NCBI RefSeq assembly: GCF_024055725.1
Contig: NZ_JAMXMX010000008.1
Coordinates: 248,001-312,000 of the forward strand
Direction of reading: 5' to 3'
Length of the DNA: 64,000 bases
DNA from: Actinoallomurus spadix
GTDB lineage: Bacteria > Actinomycetota > Actinomycetes > Streptosporangiales > Streptosporangiaceae
A program made the translations under genes and the position numbers. The first letter of the stretch is position 1, and each line of letters opens with the position of its first letter. The notes beneath the pieces are model-generated. The model was not told the DNA's origin. It ran no database searches and saw only the letters and a list, made by a program, of their open reading frames with translations. Of this stretch, positions 8,252 through 15,501 are shown one piece after another.

Positions 8252-8616
8252 CCTTCCCTCATACGATCGCCGAGGTAGCGCTCATAGAGCTGTTCGGCCA
8301 CTGGAATGTTCTCTGCGTACCATCGTGACCACTTGCCTGCTTTGTCACCCGCGACCAGCAGAACCGCCGATCTCCAAGGATCGAAGACGAACAACACGCG
8401 TAGCTCACTGGACGCTGCCGAGCCGGGCCTCAACTCCTTCAAGTTCTGCAACTTCGATCCTACGATTCGATCGACCATGGGGCGGCCGAGAGCCGGCCCA
8501 TGGAGTTCGAGTTGATTGATCGCCGCCAGCACTAAATCGTATGAACGAGGGTCGATGACCTCGAGGTCATCCAGCCACTCGAGCACCTCATCAGTGAGGT
8601 AGATCTCCCAGCTCAC
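8248..8616 (-). CDS. HigB/Gp49-like toxin of a type II toxin-antitoxin system
   Basis: A 122-aa RelE-superfamily protein resembling phage-derived Gp49-like toxins, which are usually ribosome-dependent mRNA interferases. Signatures are the N-terminal EIYLTDEVLEWLDDLE, central GSKLQNLKELRPGS, ELRVLFVFDPWRSAVLLVAG and the basic KAGKWSRWYAENIP. It is the first gene of a two-gene operon with the XRE antitoxin. A dyad 20 bases upstream of the start is a candidate autoregulatory operator. The surrounding DNA is relatively AT-rich and holds a gene remnant, so the pair may have been acquired. Confidence 0.88.
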   Translation of the reverse strand: MSWEIYLTDEVLEWLDDLEVIDPRSYDLVLAAINQLELHGPALGRPMVDRIVGSKLQNLKELRPGSAASSELRVLFVFDPWRSAVLLVAGDKAGKWSRWYAENIPVAEQLYERYLGDRMREG

Positions 8617-8636
8617 CAGCTCTATCCGTTCCCGAC

Positions 8637-8652
8637 TTTAGCTACGACTAAA
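8637..8652. promoter_or_regulatory. Dyad upstream of the toxin-antitoxin operon
   Basis: TTTAG-N6-CTAAA is a perfect inverted repeat 20 bases upstream of the toxin start, in the core-promoter region. It is the natural place for the XRE antitoxin to bind for autoregulation (inference). Confidence 0.5.
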
Positions 8653-8782
8653 CATGCAGGGCAACCCTTCACTACTGGACATTACTTATAGCACGCTTTT
8701 GAACTCGGAGAGTGATGAATCAGCCGGTAGGCTGTGCGCCGCCGTTTTGGGCGCCGGGGCGGCGGTGGGACGGAGGGAGGCG

Positions 8783-8879
8783 CAGAAGGTGTACGTCAAG
8801 GTCGGTGTCCGCAGCGACACGTACGTCGAGATCGCCCCGGGACCTGTCGAAGGGCGAGCGCGTGGTGACGTCCGGCTGA
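8783..8879 (+). pseudogene. C-terminal remnant of an efflux membrane-fusion protein
   Basis: KVYVKVGVRSDTYVEIAPG followed, after a shift of reading frame near 8841, by DLSKGERVVTSG and a stop at 8877-8879. This is the standard ending of HlyD/MacA-type periplasmic adaptor proteins (V-x-V-G-x-x-S-D-x-Y-V-E-I ... L-x-x-G-D-x-V-V-x-x-G). Nothing of the preceding domains remains, and no ABC transporter genes are adjacent. The tail ends 4 bases from the stop of the convergent gene. Confidence 0.6.
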
Positions 8880-8883
8880 GCGG

Positions 8884-10371
8884 TCAGCCCGCCACCCGGT
8901 AGGCGCGCGAGACGGTCTCGGTGACCTGGTCCCCCGCGCTGTCGACGGCCGTCGCGCGCAGCGCGACGAACCCCGGATCGGACGGGTTGGTCACGGACAC
9001 CGTCCCGTTCGTCACCGCGAGGGCCTGCCAGGTCTTCGACCCGTCCGTGGACGCCTCGACCTTCAGCGTGGTGACGGGGTGCGCCGCCGCGCCCGCGTTG
9101 GTCACCACCCGTACGGGGATCTCGGTGGTGGAGCCGGGCGCGGCGGCGTTCCGGTCGTCGAGGCCGCGCGGCGTGAACCGCACCGTGCTCAGCGGCAGCG
9201 CCGTCCTCTTCGCCGTCCGCGCGGACCTGAACACCCAGCTCAGCTGGACACGGTCGGACAGCGTCGCCTCGGCGGCGTCCCGGGTGGCCGTCACGTCGAG
9301 ACGGTAGGTCGCCGCCGACTTCCCGAGGGTGACGTCCGGCTCGTACGCGTCGAGGGCGAGCGTCTTCGTCCCGGCCCGTAGCTTCACGTTCGCGATCGTG
9401 AACTGGTCGAACCCCCAGTTCCCGGCGCCGTCGGACAGCAGGTTCACCGGCGTGTAGTGCAACTGGTCGCCCGTCCGGTAGCCGCCGGGCGCGGCGGGTG
9501 CGAACACCGCGGCGTTCCAGGTCTCGGCGGGTGCCGTGCCGTTGGCGTACGTCCGGGTGGCCGGGCTGATGTCGCCGAACAGCGGGTGGGAGGACGACTC
9601 GTACCACAGCTCCCGCTTGCAGGGCGCGCCCGGCTGGACGTACTCGGTGACGGTCGCGGGCGCATCCAGCCACATCTCGTCGTCCCCGCCCCAGACGGCG
9701 CCCCGGCAGCGCGGGTTCACCTTCATCCCGTCGCCGAACGACCGGTAGGTGACCTTGACCTGCGCGAGGTCGGCCTTGGTGACGTGCTGCGTCACTCCGG
9801 CCGGGATGCCCCCGGAGTAGGAGGTCCCGAGGCGGTAGATCACGCCCGGCCCGGTCCAGGTGCTGCCCTGGGTGAACGTCACCCCGGAGCGCTTGACCGG
9901 TACCGCGTACAGCCGCCCCGGGACGTCGTCGGTGGTGAAGTCCATCGCCCCGTGCCGCACGTGGACCCGGATCCGGCCCTGCACGGACGGGTCACCGACC
10001 GACAGGTCGATCGGCTTTCCGCCCTTGGCGCTCAGCGTGACCTTGTCGTGGCCCTTGGACACCTTGTACGTGGTGAGGACGACGGTGTTCTCGGGTGACT
10101 CGCCCGGCTCGTTCCGCGCGATCGTCGCGTAGATCTCGTACGTCCGCTTGTCCGGCAGTTTCGCCACGGCGTTGTCACGACCCATGACCGGCCAGGACTT
10201 CCCGGCCGCGGGGTCGTAGATCTGCGCGGTGATCCAGGGCACCTTCCCGGCCCGGCTCAGCCCCTTGATCGTTAGGTATCGCCAGGTCGTCGCCGAGGCG
10301 GTCCCGGGCAGCGAGCCGAGGACGAGGGCCCCGGCAACCCCGGCGACGAGCGCACGTCTCCCCAACCCCAT
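8884..10371 (-). CDS. Secreted protein of unknown function
   Basis: A 495-aa exported protein. Signal peptide: MGLGRRALVAGVAGALVLGS through about residue 27 (LPGTASA), with a likely cleavage before TTWRYL. The mature part is beta-rich with no motif I recognise; the C-terminal third (about residues 330-490) looks like one or two Ig-like domains (IPVRVVTNAGAAAHPVTTLK, VSVTNPSDPGFVALRATAVD). ATG 10371 has a good ribosome-binding site (ggaggtgc) and begins the signal peptide; the in-frame upstream extension to 10521 is not supported. A surface or extracellular role is likely. Confidence 0.8.
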   Translation of the reverse strand: MGLGRRALVAGVAGALVLGSLPGTASATTWRYLTIKGLSRAGKVPWITAQIYDPAAGKSWPVMGRDNAVAKLPDKRTYEIYATIARNEPGESPENTVVLTTYKVSKGHDKVTLSAKGGKPIDLSVGDPSVQGRIRVHVRHGAMDFTTDDVPGRLYAVPVKRSGVTFTQGSTWTGPGVIYRLGTSYSGGIPAGVTQHVTKADLAQVKVTYRSFGDGMKVNPRCRGAVWGGDDEMWLDAPATVTEYVQPGAPCKRELWYESSSHPLFGDISPATRTYANGTAPAETWNAAVFAPAAPGGYRTGDQLHYTPVNLLSDGAGNWGFDQFTIANVKLRAGTKTLALDAYEPDVTLGKSAATYRLDVTATRDAAEATLSDRVQLSWVFRSARTAKRTALPLSTVRFTPRGLDDRNAAAPGSTTEIPVRVVTNAGAAAHPVTTLKVEASTDGSKTWQALAVTNGTVSVTNPSDPGFVALRATAVDSAGDQVTETVSRAYRVAG

Positions 10372-10535
10372 GAGCACCTCCGGAATGAAGATCCCAAGCC
10401 TTACATTCCGGGCACCGCGCACACCTCGCGTGGCCGAACCAGGCCACAGCAAGCCCGCCGAGCACGTTCTGGGCCTCTGCCCCGAATGACAGTGCCCCCG
10501 GCGCTCAACCGCCAGGGACACCGCCTTCTCTCGGC

Positions 10536-10631
10536 TTACTCAGCCAAGAGGCGATCGATCGCAGCGACCTCGACACAGTCGTTCTGACTGCCGCTGCGGG
10601 TGCTCTTACGCCAGTCGAGGGGGTAGGACAT
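10536..10631 (-). pseudogene. Truncated DUF397 protein
   Basis: A 31-aa frame, MSYPLDWRKSTRSGSQNDCV then EVA. DUF397 proteins normally continue for about another 30 residues (V-x-V-R-D-S-K ... F-x-x-x-W-x-x-F), but here the frame ends AIDRLLAE. Only the N-terminal half of the domain survives. It lies 4 bases downstream of the XRE/DUF5753 gene, its usual partner, in the same operon. Confidence 0.65.
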
Positions 10632-10635
10632 GGGG

Positions 10636-11478
10636 CTACTCCTTGGACATGTCGGCGAGCAGGGCCGCCGACTCCTCGGGGGTAAGGGCCGCATCGCCGA
10701 TGCGGTCGAAAGCCAGCCTAATCCGCCGATTCCCTTCCGCGCTTTCGACGTACTTCTCCCCAGAGATGTCCTCGATGCAGGACACGGCCGGATCGATGGC
10801 CTCGACGAACTCGAAGTGAGTGAATGCTCCTTCAAGGCCGATACTGGCTCCGGCGGTGAACGGCAGGACCTGGATGGTGACGTTCGACCGCTTGCGGGCG
10901 ATCTCCTCGATCTTTCGGAGTTGTTCCCGCATAACGGCTGCACTTCCGACCTCATGGCGCAGCGCCGCCGCACCGACGATCGCGTGGAACTCCGGCGCGT
11001 CGGGTCGGCTGAGCAGCGTCTGCCGGGCGATGCGGGCCTTCACTCGTTTCTCGATTCCGGTCGAACCCAAGTGGGGCAGGCCCGCCCGAATCACGGCGCG
11101 GGCGTAGTCCTCAGTTTGGAGGAGGCCCGGGATCAGCAGGGGCTGCCAGGAACGGATGAACGAGGCGGCGTCTTCGAGGCCAACATAGGAGCCGGTGAAG
11201 ACGCCGAGGTCCTCCCACCAGCCGCGTTCGCCGGCGTCGCGGGCGAGGCGGATGAGGCTGTCGCGCTTGCCGTCGGGCACGCCGTACAGGTCGATGATGT
11301 GGGCGACGGTCTTGGGCGGTGGGATGGCGCGCCCGTTCTCGAACCGATTGAGCTTGCTGTAGGACCAGCCCAGCTGCGCCGCGGCCTGCTCGACGCTCAG
11401 ACCGCTGCTCTCACGAAGCCCCTTGAGCTCCGTCGCAAGTCGCCGGGCGCGGACGGAGAGGCTGTGTACGGAAGCCAT
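10636..11478 (-). CDS. XRE regulator with DUF5753 domain
   Basis: A 280-aa regulator of the actinobacterial XRE-DUF5753 family (WhiJ-like). Helix-turn-helix at about residues 15-60 (ELKGLRESSGLSVEQAAAQL ... SYSKLNRFENGRA), then the DUF5753 sensor domain (SWQPLLIPGLLQTEDYARAV ... LSRPDAPEFHAIVGAAALRH ... VTIQVLPFTAG). In actinomycetes these genes pair with DUF397 and RsbW-like ATPase genes and often affect development. Here the DUF397 partner is truncated just downstream and an ATPase gene is divergent, sharing a 100-bp regulatory region. Confidence 0.92.
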   Translation of the reverse strand: MASVHSLSVRARRLATELKGLRESSGLSVEQAAAQLGWSYSKLNRFENGRAIPPPKTVAHIIDLYGVPDGKRDSLIRLARDAGERGWWEDLGVFTGSYVGLEDAASFIRSWQPLLIPGLLQTEDYARAVIRAGLPHLGSTGIEKRVKARIARQTLLSRPDAPEFHAIVGAAALRHEVGSAAVMREQLRKIEEIARKRSNVTIQVLPFTAGASIGLEGAFTHFEFVEAIDPAVSCIEDISGEKYVESAEGNRRIRLAFDRIGDAALTPEESAALLADMSKE

Positions 11479-11500
11479 GGCGAGAGTCTGCCTCGGACGA

Positions 11501-11576
11501 TGAGGTCACGTCAGGTGTTCGGCCACTTTCGGTGAATCTCCGAATACAGCTTGTGATCAATGATGACATCACCTCA
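11501..11576. promoter_or_regulatory. Divergent XRE/ATPase promoter with inverted repeat
   Basis: TGAGGTCACGTCA (11501-11513) and TGACATCACCTCA (11564-11576) are inverted copies matching at 11 of 13 positions. They flank the short region between the divergent XRE and ATPase genes, the expected place for the XRE protein to bind. Confidence 0.4.
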
Positions 11577-11578
11577 CC

Positions 11579-12460
11579 ATGACCGCAGCACGCAACGCAG
11601 GCCTCGGTCGACGCAAGCCGACCATGCACCCCTGTAGGGGGTTCGATCACGTGACACCCGAACCGGCAGCTCCGGAGCTGAGCACGGCCCCGAACGCGTT
11701 CGGCCGGCCCGACTGGCTCTCACTCCACGTCCAGGACGTCTCCGCGCCGATCGCCCGGCGATTCGCCGAGGGGATCGCGGCCGAGCACGGCGCGGACCGC
11801 TGCACCATCGGCCTCGTCACCAGCGAGCTGGTGACCAATGCCCTACGCGCCGCGCAGAAGCTGGTCGAGGACGGAATGGTCCCGCCGTGGACCTACCCGG
11901 ACCGGCCAGTACGGATCGGTGTCCTGGCGGCTCCACGATGGATGCGCCTGTCCATCATCGATCCGGACCCGCGACCGATCGATCCTTGCGCGGTGCCCAA
12001 TAACGGCTGGGGCCTGGGAATCGTGGACACTCTCTCAGCGGCACGCTGGACGACGTACGAAACCGATGGCAAGACCGTGCACGTCGTGATCCCGGCCCCC
12101 GGCGTCGAGCTGACCTCGGCGGAACTGAGCGCCCTGACCGCGCGATCCCTGGCGTGTACTGCCATTAGGGGACAGCACACGCCAGGGATCACGCGTCCCG
12201 CCAGCTCAGGCGGATCGGCGAAGGTCGGACCGGACCTCGCTCGCGAGCTCGTGGATCTTCTCTTCGGTTCCCCGCAGTCTCGCCTCGGCCTGGGCGGTCC
12301 GCTCGGCCGCGCGGCGCTCCCGCCGGGTCGGCTTACGGTTCGTCCGGGCCCTCATCTTCGAGCGGGCGAACAGTCCCATCACACTCACTCCTCCGGCTGC
12401 GCTCGTGCCGCCAGAAGATCCCCCGTATTCAGCGGTTCATTCCGTTCGCGAGTCACCTGA
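11579..12460 (+). CDS. RsbW-like ATP-binding protein with unusual C-terminal extension
   Basis: HATPase_c_2 (anti-sigma kinase-like) protein. The domain runs about residues 45-185: LHVQDVSAPIARRFAEGIAA, the N-box TSELVTNALRAAQ, and the G-box NNGWGLGIVDTLSAARW. Such proteins usually end soon after the last strand (TVHVVIPAPGVEL, near base 12110), at about 140-170 aa. Here the frame continues about 110 low-complexity residues through a strong hairpin and across an antisense gene to 12460, so the natural stop may be lost. Start uncertain: ATG 11579, ATG 11624 or GTG 11651. Divergent from its XRE partner. Confidence 0.65.
   Translation: MTAARNAGLGRRKPTMHPCRGFDHVTPEPAAPELSTAPNAFGRPDWLSLHVQDVSAPIARRFAEGIAAEHGADRCTIGLVTSELVTNALRAAQKLVEDGMVPPWTYPDRPVRIGVLAAPRWMRLSIIDPDPRPIDPCAVPNNGWGLGIVDTLSAARWTTYETDGKTVHVVIPAPGVELTSAELSALTARSLACTAIRGQHTPGITRPASSGGSAKVGPDLARELVDLLFGSPQSRLGLGGPLGRAALPPGRLTVRPGPHLRAGEQSHHTHSSGCARAARRSPVFSGSFRSRVT
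12145..12189. terminator. Perfect 13-bp hairpin, likely bidirectional terminator
   Basis: ATCCCTGGCGTGT (12145-12157) pairs perfectly with ACACGCCAGGGAT (12177-12189) around a 19-nt loop. It stands between the end of the conserved ATPase domain and the stop of the minus-strand gene at 12206. It has no T-tract, as is common for actinobacterial terminators. Confidence 0.5.
12206..12379 (-). CDS. Small basic helical protein
   Basis: A 57-aa protein, MGLFARSKMRARTNRKPTRR then a long charged helix (AAERTAQAEARLRGTEEKIHE ...), likely coiled-coil. A ggaggag ribosome-binding site lies 9 bases upstream of ATG 12379, supporting translation. It is fully antisense to the C-terminal extension of the ATPase frame, and one of the two is probably not coding. 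Function unknown. Confidence 0.5.
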   Translation of the reverse strand: MGLFARSKMRARTNRKPTRRERRAAERTAQAEARLRGTEEKIHELASEVRSDLRRSA

Positions 12461-13084
12461 CGCAGAGCCCAGGAGCCGGGCCGAGATGTGCTCCTGGGCC
12501 AGGAGGCGCAGCGCGGCGATGAGCCGCTCGCCGAGGATGGTCCCGACGACGACGCTCTCGGCGATGCGGTCCGCGTCCGGGCGGGAGGCGACGGCCGCGA
12601 CCTCCCGCTCGGCGAGCCGTTCGACGGCGTCCGCATAGGAGTCCAGGTCGGCGGCCAGGTCGTCCTGGCCGAGTGACTGCAGGACGGCGATGGTCTCGGC
12701 CAGCGTCCCGATGGCGGGAGCGTCCGGCTCGATCATCCAGCCGCGTTTCTCGATCAGCTCGCGGACCCGGGCCTCGGCGCGGGCGTCGGCACTCTCCGCC
12801 GGCGGCCACGAAGGGGCGAGGGCGCGGTGCACGGCCCCGATGCGGTGATGCAGGGCCTGGTCGCCGGCGTCGAGCGACTCGAGCACCTCCTTGACGCGTG
12901 CCACGGGGAGACCGGCCAGCTCGATGAGGGCCCGGATCAGCCGGAGCCTGCGCAGGTGAGTGTCGGCGTACTCCGCCTGGTTGGGGCTGGTCAGCTCGCC
13001 CGGCGGCAGCAGCCCTTCCCGCAGGTAGAACTTGATCGTCGGAACCGAGACGCCCGATCGTCGGCTCAACTCCCCGATGCGCAT
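12437..13084 (-). CDS. MerR-family regulator
   Basis: A 215-aa regulator. The N-terminal MerR winged helix MRIGELSRRSGVSVPTIKFY then LREGLLPPGELTSPNQAEYA leads into the dimerisation helix (LIRALIELAGLPVARVKEVL). The C-terminal ~130 residues form an all-helical effector domain with one Trp-rich stretch and no obvious metal-binding cysteines, so a small-molecule sensor is more likely than a metal sensor. Divergent from the small membrane protein at 13182 across two tandem dyads. ATG 13084 is preferred; GTG 13093 is an alternative. Confidence 0.9.
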   Translation of the reverse strand: MRIGELSRRSGVSVPTIKFYLREGLLPPGELTSPNQAEYADTHLRRLRLIRALIELAGLPVARVKEVLESLDAGDQALHHRIGAVHRALAPSWPPAESADARAEARVRELIEKRGWMIEPDAPAIGTLAETIAVLQSLGQDDLAADLDSYADAVERLAEREVAAVASRPDADRIAESVVVGTILGERLIAALRLLAQEHISARLLGSASGDSRTE

Positions 13085-13108
13085 CCTTGCCACCCCCTCC
13101 AGCAATAT

Positions 13109-13149
13109 GGATAGTATCACTAGCCATAAAGCGGATAGTGTGACTATCC
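13109..13149. promoter_or_regulatory. Tandem MerR operator dyads
   Basis: GGATAGT-GTG-ACTATCC (13133-13149) is a perfect 7-3-7 dyad. GGATAGT-ATC-ACTAGCC (13109-13125) is a second copy with one mismatched arm position, exactly 24 bp away. Both lie in the divergent MerR/membrane-protein promoter. Confidence 0.6.
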
Positions 13150-13181
13150 ACTCGTTCCCCCTCGTCAGGAAGGACGTGGCC

Positions 13182-13598
13182 ATGGAGACCCTGGCCCTCA
13201 GCACCGAGTCCCGGGTGATCGCCGGGGCCGTGCTCCTCACGATCGTCACCATCGAGGTCGGCGGCTGGTTCATGACCCGGATCGCCTCCGGCGGCGTGCC
13301 GATGACCGACTTCCAGCGCTCCTTCGCCCGAGCCGGGCACGGCCACGCCGGCGTCCTGGTGCTGCTCAGCCTGATCGGCCTGCTCTACGCGGACGCGACC
13401 GGCCTGACCGGCGCGCTGCTGTGGACGGCACGGCTGGGCGTGCCGGTCGCCGCGATCCTGATGTCCGGCGGATTCTTCGCCGCGTCCGCGGGGCGAGGCG
13501 CCACCGCGCCCAACCGGTTCGTCTGGATGCTGTGGATCGGCGCGCTGTCCCTCGCCGCGGGCGTCCTCAGCCTGGGCCTCGGCCTGCTGACCGCATGA
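13182..13598 (+). CDS. Small four-helix membrane protein
   Basis: A 138-aa integral membrane protein with four hydrophobic segments: VIAGAVLLTIVTIEVGGWFM, HAGVLVLLSLIGLLYAD, LLWTARLGVPVAAILMSGGF and FVWMLWIGALSLAAGVLSLG. A conserved-looking RAGHGHAGV stretch precedes helix 2. No family is recognised. ATG 13182 has an aggaagga ribosome-binding site. It is probably the regulated target of the divergent MerR protein. Confidence 0.82.
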   Translation: METLALSTESRVIAGAVLLTIVTIEVGGWFMTRIASGGVPMTDFQRSFARAGHGHAGVLVLLSLIGLLYADATGLTGALLWTARLGVPVAAILMSGGFFAASAGRGATAPNRFVWMLWIGALSLAAGVLSLGLGLLTA

Positions 13599-13621
13599 CC
13601 GGCGCGCCGATGCGGTGATCG

Positions 13622-13651
13622 CTGGTGATCGCTGCCCATAGCGATCACCAG
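13622..13651. terminator. Perfect 12-bp hairpin terminator
   Basis: CTGGTGATCGCT pairs perfectly with AGCGATCACCAG around a 6-nt loop, between the convergent small membrane protein and haloalkane dehalogenase genes. Confidence 0.65.
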
Positions 13652-13695
13652 TGCTCTCGTCTTCGGGAGCCCGGCGACCCGGCTCTCGAGAAGGC

Positions 13696-14553
13696 CTATC
13701 GCAGGCCGTGGCGGTCCGCCCAGTCGGAGACGGCGGCGGCGATCTCCTCCGGGCGATCCTCCGGGGCGTGGTGGCCCGACTTGCCGCAGGCGACCGTCTC
13801 CAGGGCCGCAATGTTGGCCGCGCACCAGTCGGCCATCTCCTCGTCGATCAGCAGCGTCGGCGAGCCCTCGAAGGTCATCAGCAGCTTCGGGACGTCCGGG
13901 CTGGTCGCCAGCCACGCGTCGTACGCCTCGATGCGGGCGACCAGCCCGGCCGGCTCGCCGCCGAGCGGCATCTGGCGGGCCCAGGCGAGGATCGGGCGGC
14001 GGCTCTCCGGCGTGGGGTACGGGGCGAGGTAGACGGCCAGGTCCTCGCCGGAGACCGGGGTGAGGACGCCGCCGGTGAATGCCTGGCGGACGAAGAGGTC
14101 CTGCTCGAGGACCATCTCCTCGCCGGCGCCGGGGGTGCGGATCAGCTCGGAGCGCTTGCGGGCCTGCGGCGACAGATTCTCCCAGGCCATCGGCTTGACG
14201 ATGCTCTCGCAGAAGGCCAGGCCGAGGACGCGGCCGGGGTGCCGGGCCGCCCAGTCGAAGGCGAGCGCGCCGCCCCAGTCGTGCCCGACCAGGACGACGC
14301 GGTCCAGGCAGAGGGCGTCGAACCAGGCGTCGAGGTAGCGGGCATGGTCGGCGAAGCCGTACGAGATGTCGGGCTTGCCGGAGCGGCCCATCCCGATCAG
14401 GTCGGGGGCGAGCAGGCGGCCCGGTCCGACGGCCCGCATGACGTGCCGCCACATGTGGGACGAGCCGGGGTTGCCGTGGAGGAAGACGAAGACCGCCCCC
14501 TCCCCGACGTCCTCGTAGTGCATGGTCGAGTCGAGAACGTCGGTCTCTGACAT
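13696..14553 (-). CDS. Haloalkane dehalogenase-like alpha/beta hydrolase
   Basis: A 285-aa alpha/beta hydrolase with the haloalkane dehalogenase signature: oxyanion/halide motif HGNPGS (Asn28), nucleophile elbow GHDWGG with Asp92 followed by halide-stabilising Trp93, GLAFCES with Glu116 at the catalytic-acid position used by DhaA/LinB (HLD-II), and catalytic His261 in SGHHAPEDRPEEI. These enzymes hydrolyse carbon-halogen bonds to alcohol plus halide. It is the second gene after a MarR regulator, with a 1-base gap. The substrate is not predictable. Confidence 0.85.
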   Translation of the reverse strand: MSETDVLDSTMHYEDVGEGAVFVFLHGNPGSSHMWRHVMRAVGPGRLLAPDLIGMGRSGKPDISYGFADHARYLDAWFDALCLDRVVLVGHDWGGALAFDWAARHPGRVLGLAFCESIVKPMAWENLSPQARKRSELIRTPGAGEEMVLEQDLFVRQAFTGGVLTPVSGEDLAVYLAPYPTPESRRPILAWARQMPLGGEPAGLVARIEAYDAWLATSPDVPKLLMTFEGSPTLLIDEEMADWCAANIAALETVACGKSGHHAPEDRPEEIAAAVSDWADRHGLR

Positions 14554-14554
14554 G

Positions 14555-15031
14555 TCAGGAGTCCTTTCGCGACGGCGGGAGGTCGAGCGGGGCGTCCAGG
14601 AGCGTCGTCAGGTCGCGGACCAGGGCCGCGGTGCGCGGGTCGTCCTGGCCGCCGAGCGGCGCCAGGAGCCGGTCGAGCAGTTCCTGGACCAGGCCCATCG
14701 CCGGTCGTACGACCTCGTGCCCCCGGTCGGTGAGGGCGAGGCGGACGGCGCGGGTGTCGGTGAGATCGCGGGTGCGCTCGATGAGGCCATCGGCCTCCAG
14801 CGTCCGGGCGAGCTTCGAGACGTACAGCGCCTCCAGGCCGGTGTGGTCGGCCAGCTCGCGCTGGCTGGGTCGCCGCCCGGCGCGCTCGAGGCCGAACAGT
14901 GACGACAGCAGCACGTACTGCGCGTGCGTGAGATCCAGGGGCGCCAGGGTGCGGTCGACCGCGACGCGCCACTTGTTCGCCAGCCGCCAGACCAGGGAGC
15001 CCGGCGTCGGGCCCTTCGATGTTCCGCTCAC
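14555..15031 (-). CDS. MarR-family regulator
   Basis: A 158-aa MarR protein: LDLTHAQYVLLSSLFGLE, recognition helix SQRELADHTGLEALYVSKLA, wing ERTRDLTDTRAVRLALTDRG. It is first in an operon with the haloalkane dehalogenase, so it probably controls that enzyme and itself. A 14-bp palindrome sits 24 bases upstream of the start. Confidence 0.92.
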   Translation of the reverse strand: MSGTSKGPTPGSLVWRLANKWRVAVDRTLAPLDLTHAQYVLLSSLFGLERAGRRPSQRELADHTGLEALYVSKLARTLEADGLIERTRDLTDTRAVRLALTDRGHEVVRPAMGLVQELLDRLLAPLGGQDDPRTAALVRDLTTLLDAPLDLPPSRKDS

Positions 15032-15054
15032 ACCGAATACCGTACATGACTACT

Positions 15055-15068
15055 GTAGCCATGGCTAC
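15055..15068. promoter_or_regulatory. Perfect palindrome, candidate MarR operator
   Basis: GTAGCCATGGCTAC is a perfect 14-bp palindrome just upstream of the MarR start at 15031, where an autoregulatory site would be expected. Confidence 0.5.
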
Positions 15069-15108
15069 TATTTCCCCGATCGAATGCCCGCGGCCGACGG
15101 GCCACGGG

Positions 15109-15444
15109 CTACCCCTCGTAGGCCCGAACGAGGCGCTTCGGGGCGGTAAGGCGCCAGGCGTCGGTGAGGAGCTCACGCAGATGACCGGCGTCGACCCGCG
15201 TGACGTCCACGCCGACCCAGCCGTGCCGCCCGACGTACGCCGGGAAGGAGAAGATCTCCGGATCCTCGGCGAGCAGCGCCGTCTGCTCGTCCTTCGTGGC
15301 CTTCACGCTCGCGAACGTGCCGTCGTCCGACAGCATCGCGAAGATCCGGTCACGGACCCGGAACGTCGGCCGGCCCCACGTCTCGCGCTCCTCGGCCTCG
15401 GGCAGCGCCAGCGCGATCTCGCGCAACTCCTCCGCGGACGCCAT
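15109..15444 (-). CDS. MmcQ/YjbR-family protein
   Basis: A 111-aa protein of the MmcQ/YjbR (CyaY-like fold) family: ELREIALALPEAEERETWGR, PTFRVRDRIFAML, HGWVGVDVTRVDAGHLRELL and the ending TAPKRLVRAYEG. These are small proteins proposed to bind DNA; function unproven. ATG 15444 starts the conserved helix. Confidence 0.88.
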   Translation of the reverse strand: MASAEELREIALALPEAEERETWGRPTFRVRDRIFAMLSDDGTFASVKATKDEQTALLAEDPEIFSFPAYVGRHGWVGVDVTRVDAGHLRELLTDAWRLTAPKRLVRAYEG

Positions 15445-15501
15445 GCGCCCCTCCCGTCTCGGTCGGCTCCCGGTACGAAGCATGGCAGCCGCGACCGACA
15501 C

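Noticed and set aside
11624-11660. A tRNA T-arm-like string (accccTGTAGGGGGTTCGATCA)
   Set aside because: No acceptor, D- or anticodon arms can be drawn around it, and it lies within the N-terminal coding part of the ATPase gene.
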